Under the pieces are notes generated by a model, which did not search any database, was not told where the DNA came from, and worked only from the letters and a program-made list of their open reading frames with translations. The position numbers and the translations under genes are program-made. Positions 60,803 to 64,000 of a stretch of DNA of 64,000 nt are shown here, in pieces. The DNA lies in assembly GCF_030936135.1 (NCBI RefSeq), contig NC_082603.1:29389236-29453235 (forward strand), given 5' to 3'. Each line of letters starts with the position of its first letter. Positions within the stretch are counted from its first letter, which is position 1. Origin of the DNA: Gavia stellata (taxonomy: Eukaryota > Chordata > Aves > Gaviiformes > Gaviidae).

Positions 60803-60875
60803 CCTCTCTTTCCTTCCTTGGGCCGCCATCTTGTTCTTACCGCGTGTTGGGCTGCGGAGCGTCCGCCGGATTCAG
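60803..60875 (+). other. BTF3L4: BTF3L4 non-coding exon 1 (5' end approximate)
   Basis: The exon ends at 60,875 with donor GTGAGAC (GATTCAG before it). Its probable start is in the pyrimidine run CCTCTCTTTCCTTCCTT (60,803-60,819), a 5'TOP-like tract. A YY1 site GCCGCCATCTTG at 60,822-60,833 follows, in the downstream position typical of translation-related genes. The exon contains no ATG before the donor. Confidence 0.65.
60822..60833 (+). promoter_or_regulatory. BTF3L4: YY1 motif downstream of BTF3L4 start
   Basis: GCCGCCATCTTG is the inverse of the AAGATGGCGGC consensus of YY1. Its position just after the predicted start and its orientation match known YY1-driven TATA-less promoters. Confidence 0.65.
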
Positions 60876-62114
60876 GTGAGACCTTCGCCGCGCCCGTCGG
60901 CACCGCTCTGCCGGCATGCCCCCCCCGCCCCCCTTCCCCTGCCGCCTCCCGGCGCGGGCTGGGCGGGGCGCCGCGGCAGCTCGGTGCCGTCCCGTCCGCC
61001 GCGCTGGGCCGTGGTGGGGCCGCGGGCGCCGGCTGTCCCCCGAGGAGAGGACGGGGGAGCGAGGCCGTCCGCCGGGACGCGGTGTGGTGGGCTCTGCCCT
61101 GGCTCGGGTGGCCCACGGCTCTCCCGTGGGGCCGCGGTGCCCCGGTCGGGTGGGCTTGTCCTGGCTCCCGAGGGATGAGGCATTGATTCCCCTCGCGTTC
61201 CCCGTGCTTTGGGGTGGCCTGCGGGCCGCCCTGCTAGCCTGAGTCCCTTCTCCCGCCTACCCGGCGGCGTCCCTCTGCGTGTGGTGATTCTCCCGGCGGT
61301 GCTGCGGCCTTGCCGCGGTCTCGTCTGCCTGAGGGAGCACCGTCTCCCCTTCCCCGGCACAGTGCAAATGCAGAATGGGTTTCCTCTTCGTTCAGGGGGT
61401 CACTGATGACTTCTTGGGGCGGAGTAGCGGAATGCCTGCCTTGTGTTGGAAGGCTTGAGGCGTTTTTCCACCTATTACAGATTTTCAGGTCTTCCAGCTT
61501 TTAAAGATCCCACCTGACCTGTTGGAGAAGCCACTTGACTAACTAACTTCCCAGTCATTGAATTGGATGAATAGCTGCCAGAGTTTCATATAGAAAATCT
61601 GCCAAGACATGAACTTTACTGATTTTGGAGCTGGTTTATTAGTTAAAAGTATCAGAGATTCATTATTTGGAAATAGTATTCAAGGTAGTCTAGCGATGAG
61701 TATCTCCCTGGGCCCTGTTAAAGGTGTTTTCCTAGAAACGGTTGTGCTATATGTGCTGATTTTGGTCTGTTCTGAGTCAGTAGTTCAGGCAAATGGTTCC
61801 AACAGTAAACTGGCACACTTGGAAATTTACAGTTAGTACCTCAGACTGATGCAAAATCAAATGTCCTGTTGATTTGCCTCATCGTGGTACAGATGCTTCA
61901 GCTAAACAGACTGCTGCTGGACCATTTTGTATTATTTAGGTGGTGTGGCTTTAAAGCTTTTTGTTTATGTGTTTTTGATGCACTGTTTTGGTGAATTTTC
62001 TGTAAGTTTAAAAACCTGCTGCAGTTTTAATAGTATTTTTAAAATGGGCTGTGAAATTTTTTTCGTAATATTTTGATGGTTAACTTGTATTTGTATCTCA
62101 TTCTTATTCTTTAG
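60876..62114 (+). other. BTF3L4: BTF3L4 intron 1
   Basis: A 1.24 kb intron. The first part continues the CpG island, with a C-run at about 60,918-60,940; the rest is AT-rich. It ends at acceptor TTCTTTAG. No embedded gene was seen. Confidence 0.85.
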
Positions 62115-62124
62115 ACATAGCACT

Positions 62125-64000
<1,876 letters not shown>

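Larger units (their letters stand above)
59480..61350. promoter_or_regulatory. Shared CpG island, bidirectional TXNDC12/BTF3L4 promoter
   Basis: A CpG-rich block spanning TXNDC12 exon 1 (minus) and BTF3L4 exon 1 (plus), about 780 bases from the TXNDC12 ATG to the BTF3L4 start region. On the TXNDC12 side there is an ETS-type CAGGAAGTGA at 60,148-60,157. Nearer BTF3L4 are a ZNF143-like ACTACAACTCCCAG motif, an octamer, a CCAAT box, an E-box and a YY1 site, listed separately. No TATA box was seen. The many open frames in this block are compositional. Confidence 0.8.

Noticed and set aside
60220-61360. Many long open frames on both strands around the BTF3L4 promoter
   Set aside because: CpG-island composition; BTF3L4 splice structure and homology explain the region.

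Overview
The window is nuclear vertebrate DNA and almost certainly avian. Genes are split by GT-AG introns, promoters sit in CpG islands, and the only dispersed repeats recognised are CR1 LINE fragments, the dominant retroelement of birds. The order RAB3B, TXNDC12 with KTI12 inside it, then BTF3L4 matches the vertebrate block known from human chromosome 1p32. Bird order or species cannot be resolved from the sequence alone. Nothing prokaryotic or viral was seen.

Layout. About 1-29,880: apparently one large RAB3B intron on the minus strand, containing an open-frame CR1 fragment (about 4,034-4,725), a 63-base CR1 tail (29,538-29,600) and several T/G-rich tracts. 29,882-30,109: the first coding exon of RAB3B, a synaptic and secretory-vesicle GTPase. 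30,110-41,333: intron 1. About 40,900-41,700: the CpG island that probably holds the non-coding first exon of RAB3B. 41,760-49,190: intergenic DNA with a decayed CR1 fragment at 48,305-48,928. 49,952-60,029: TXNDC12 on the minus strand, rebuilt here as seven coding exons (513 coding bases, 170 residues, all splice phases consistent). KTI12, an intronless minus-strand gene of 240 codons (55,255-55,977), lies inside TXNDC12 intron 2 with its own CpG island. About 59,500-61,350: a shared CpG island acting as a head-to-head promoter for TXNDC12 (minus) and BTF3L4 (plus). 60,807-64,000: the 5' part of BTF3L4, with one non-coding exon and two coding exons; the gene runs off the right edge.

The genes are not an operon and share no single pathway: RAB3B acts in regulated exocytosis, TXNDC12 in ER thiol-disulfide chemistry, KTI12 in Elongator-dependent tRNA wobble modification, and BTF3L4 is a BTF3/NAC-beta-like protein. 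What links them is conserved synteny, the nesting of KTI12 and the shared TXNDC12/BTF3L4 promoter. The most notable points are a strongly shortened KTI12 that has also lost a motif present in human KTI12, a GDEL rather than EDEL ending on TXNDC12, and motif clusters in non-coding DNA (a forkhead inverted repeat, tandem octamers, RFX-like palindromes). I did not find a new multi-gene system; this is an ordinary avian locus with some lineage-specific details.
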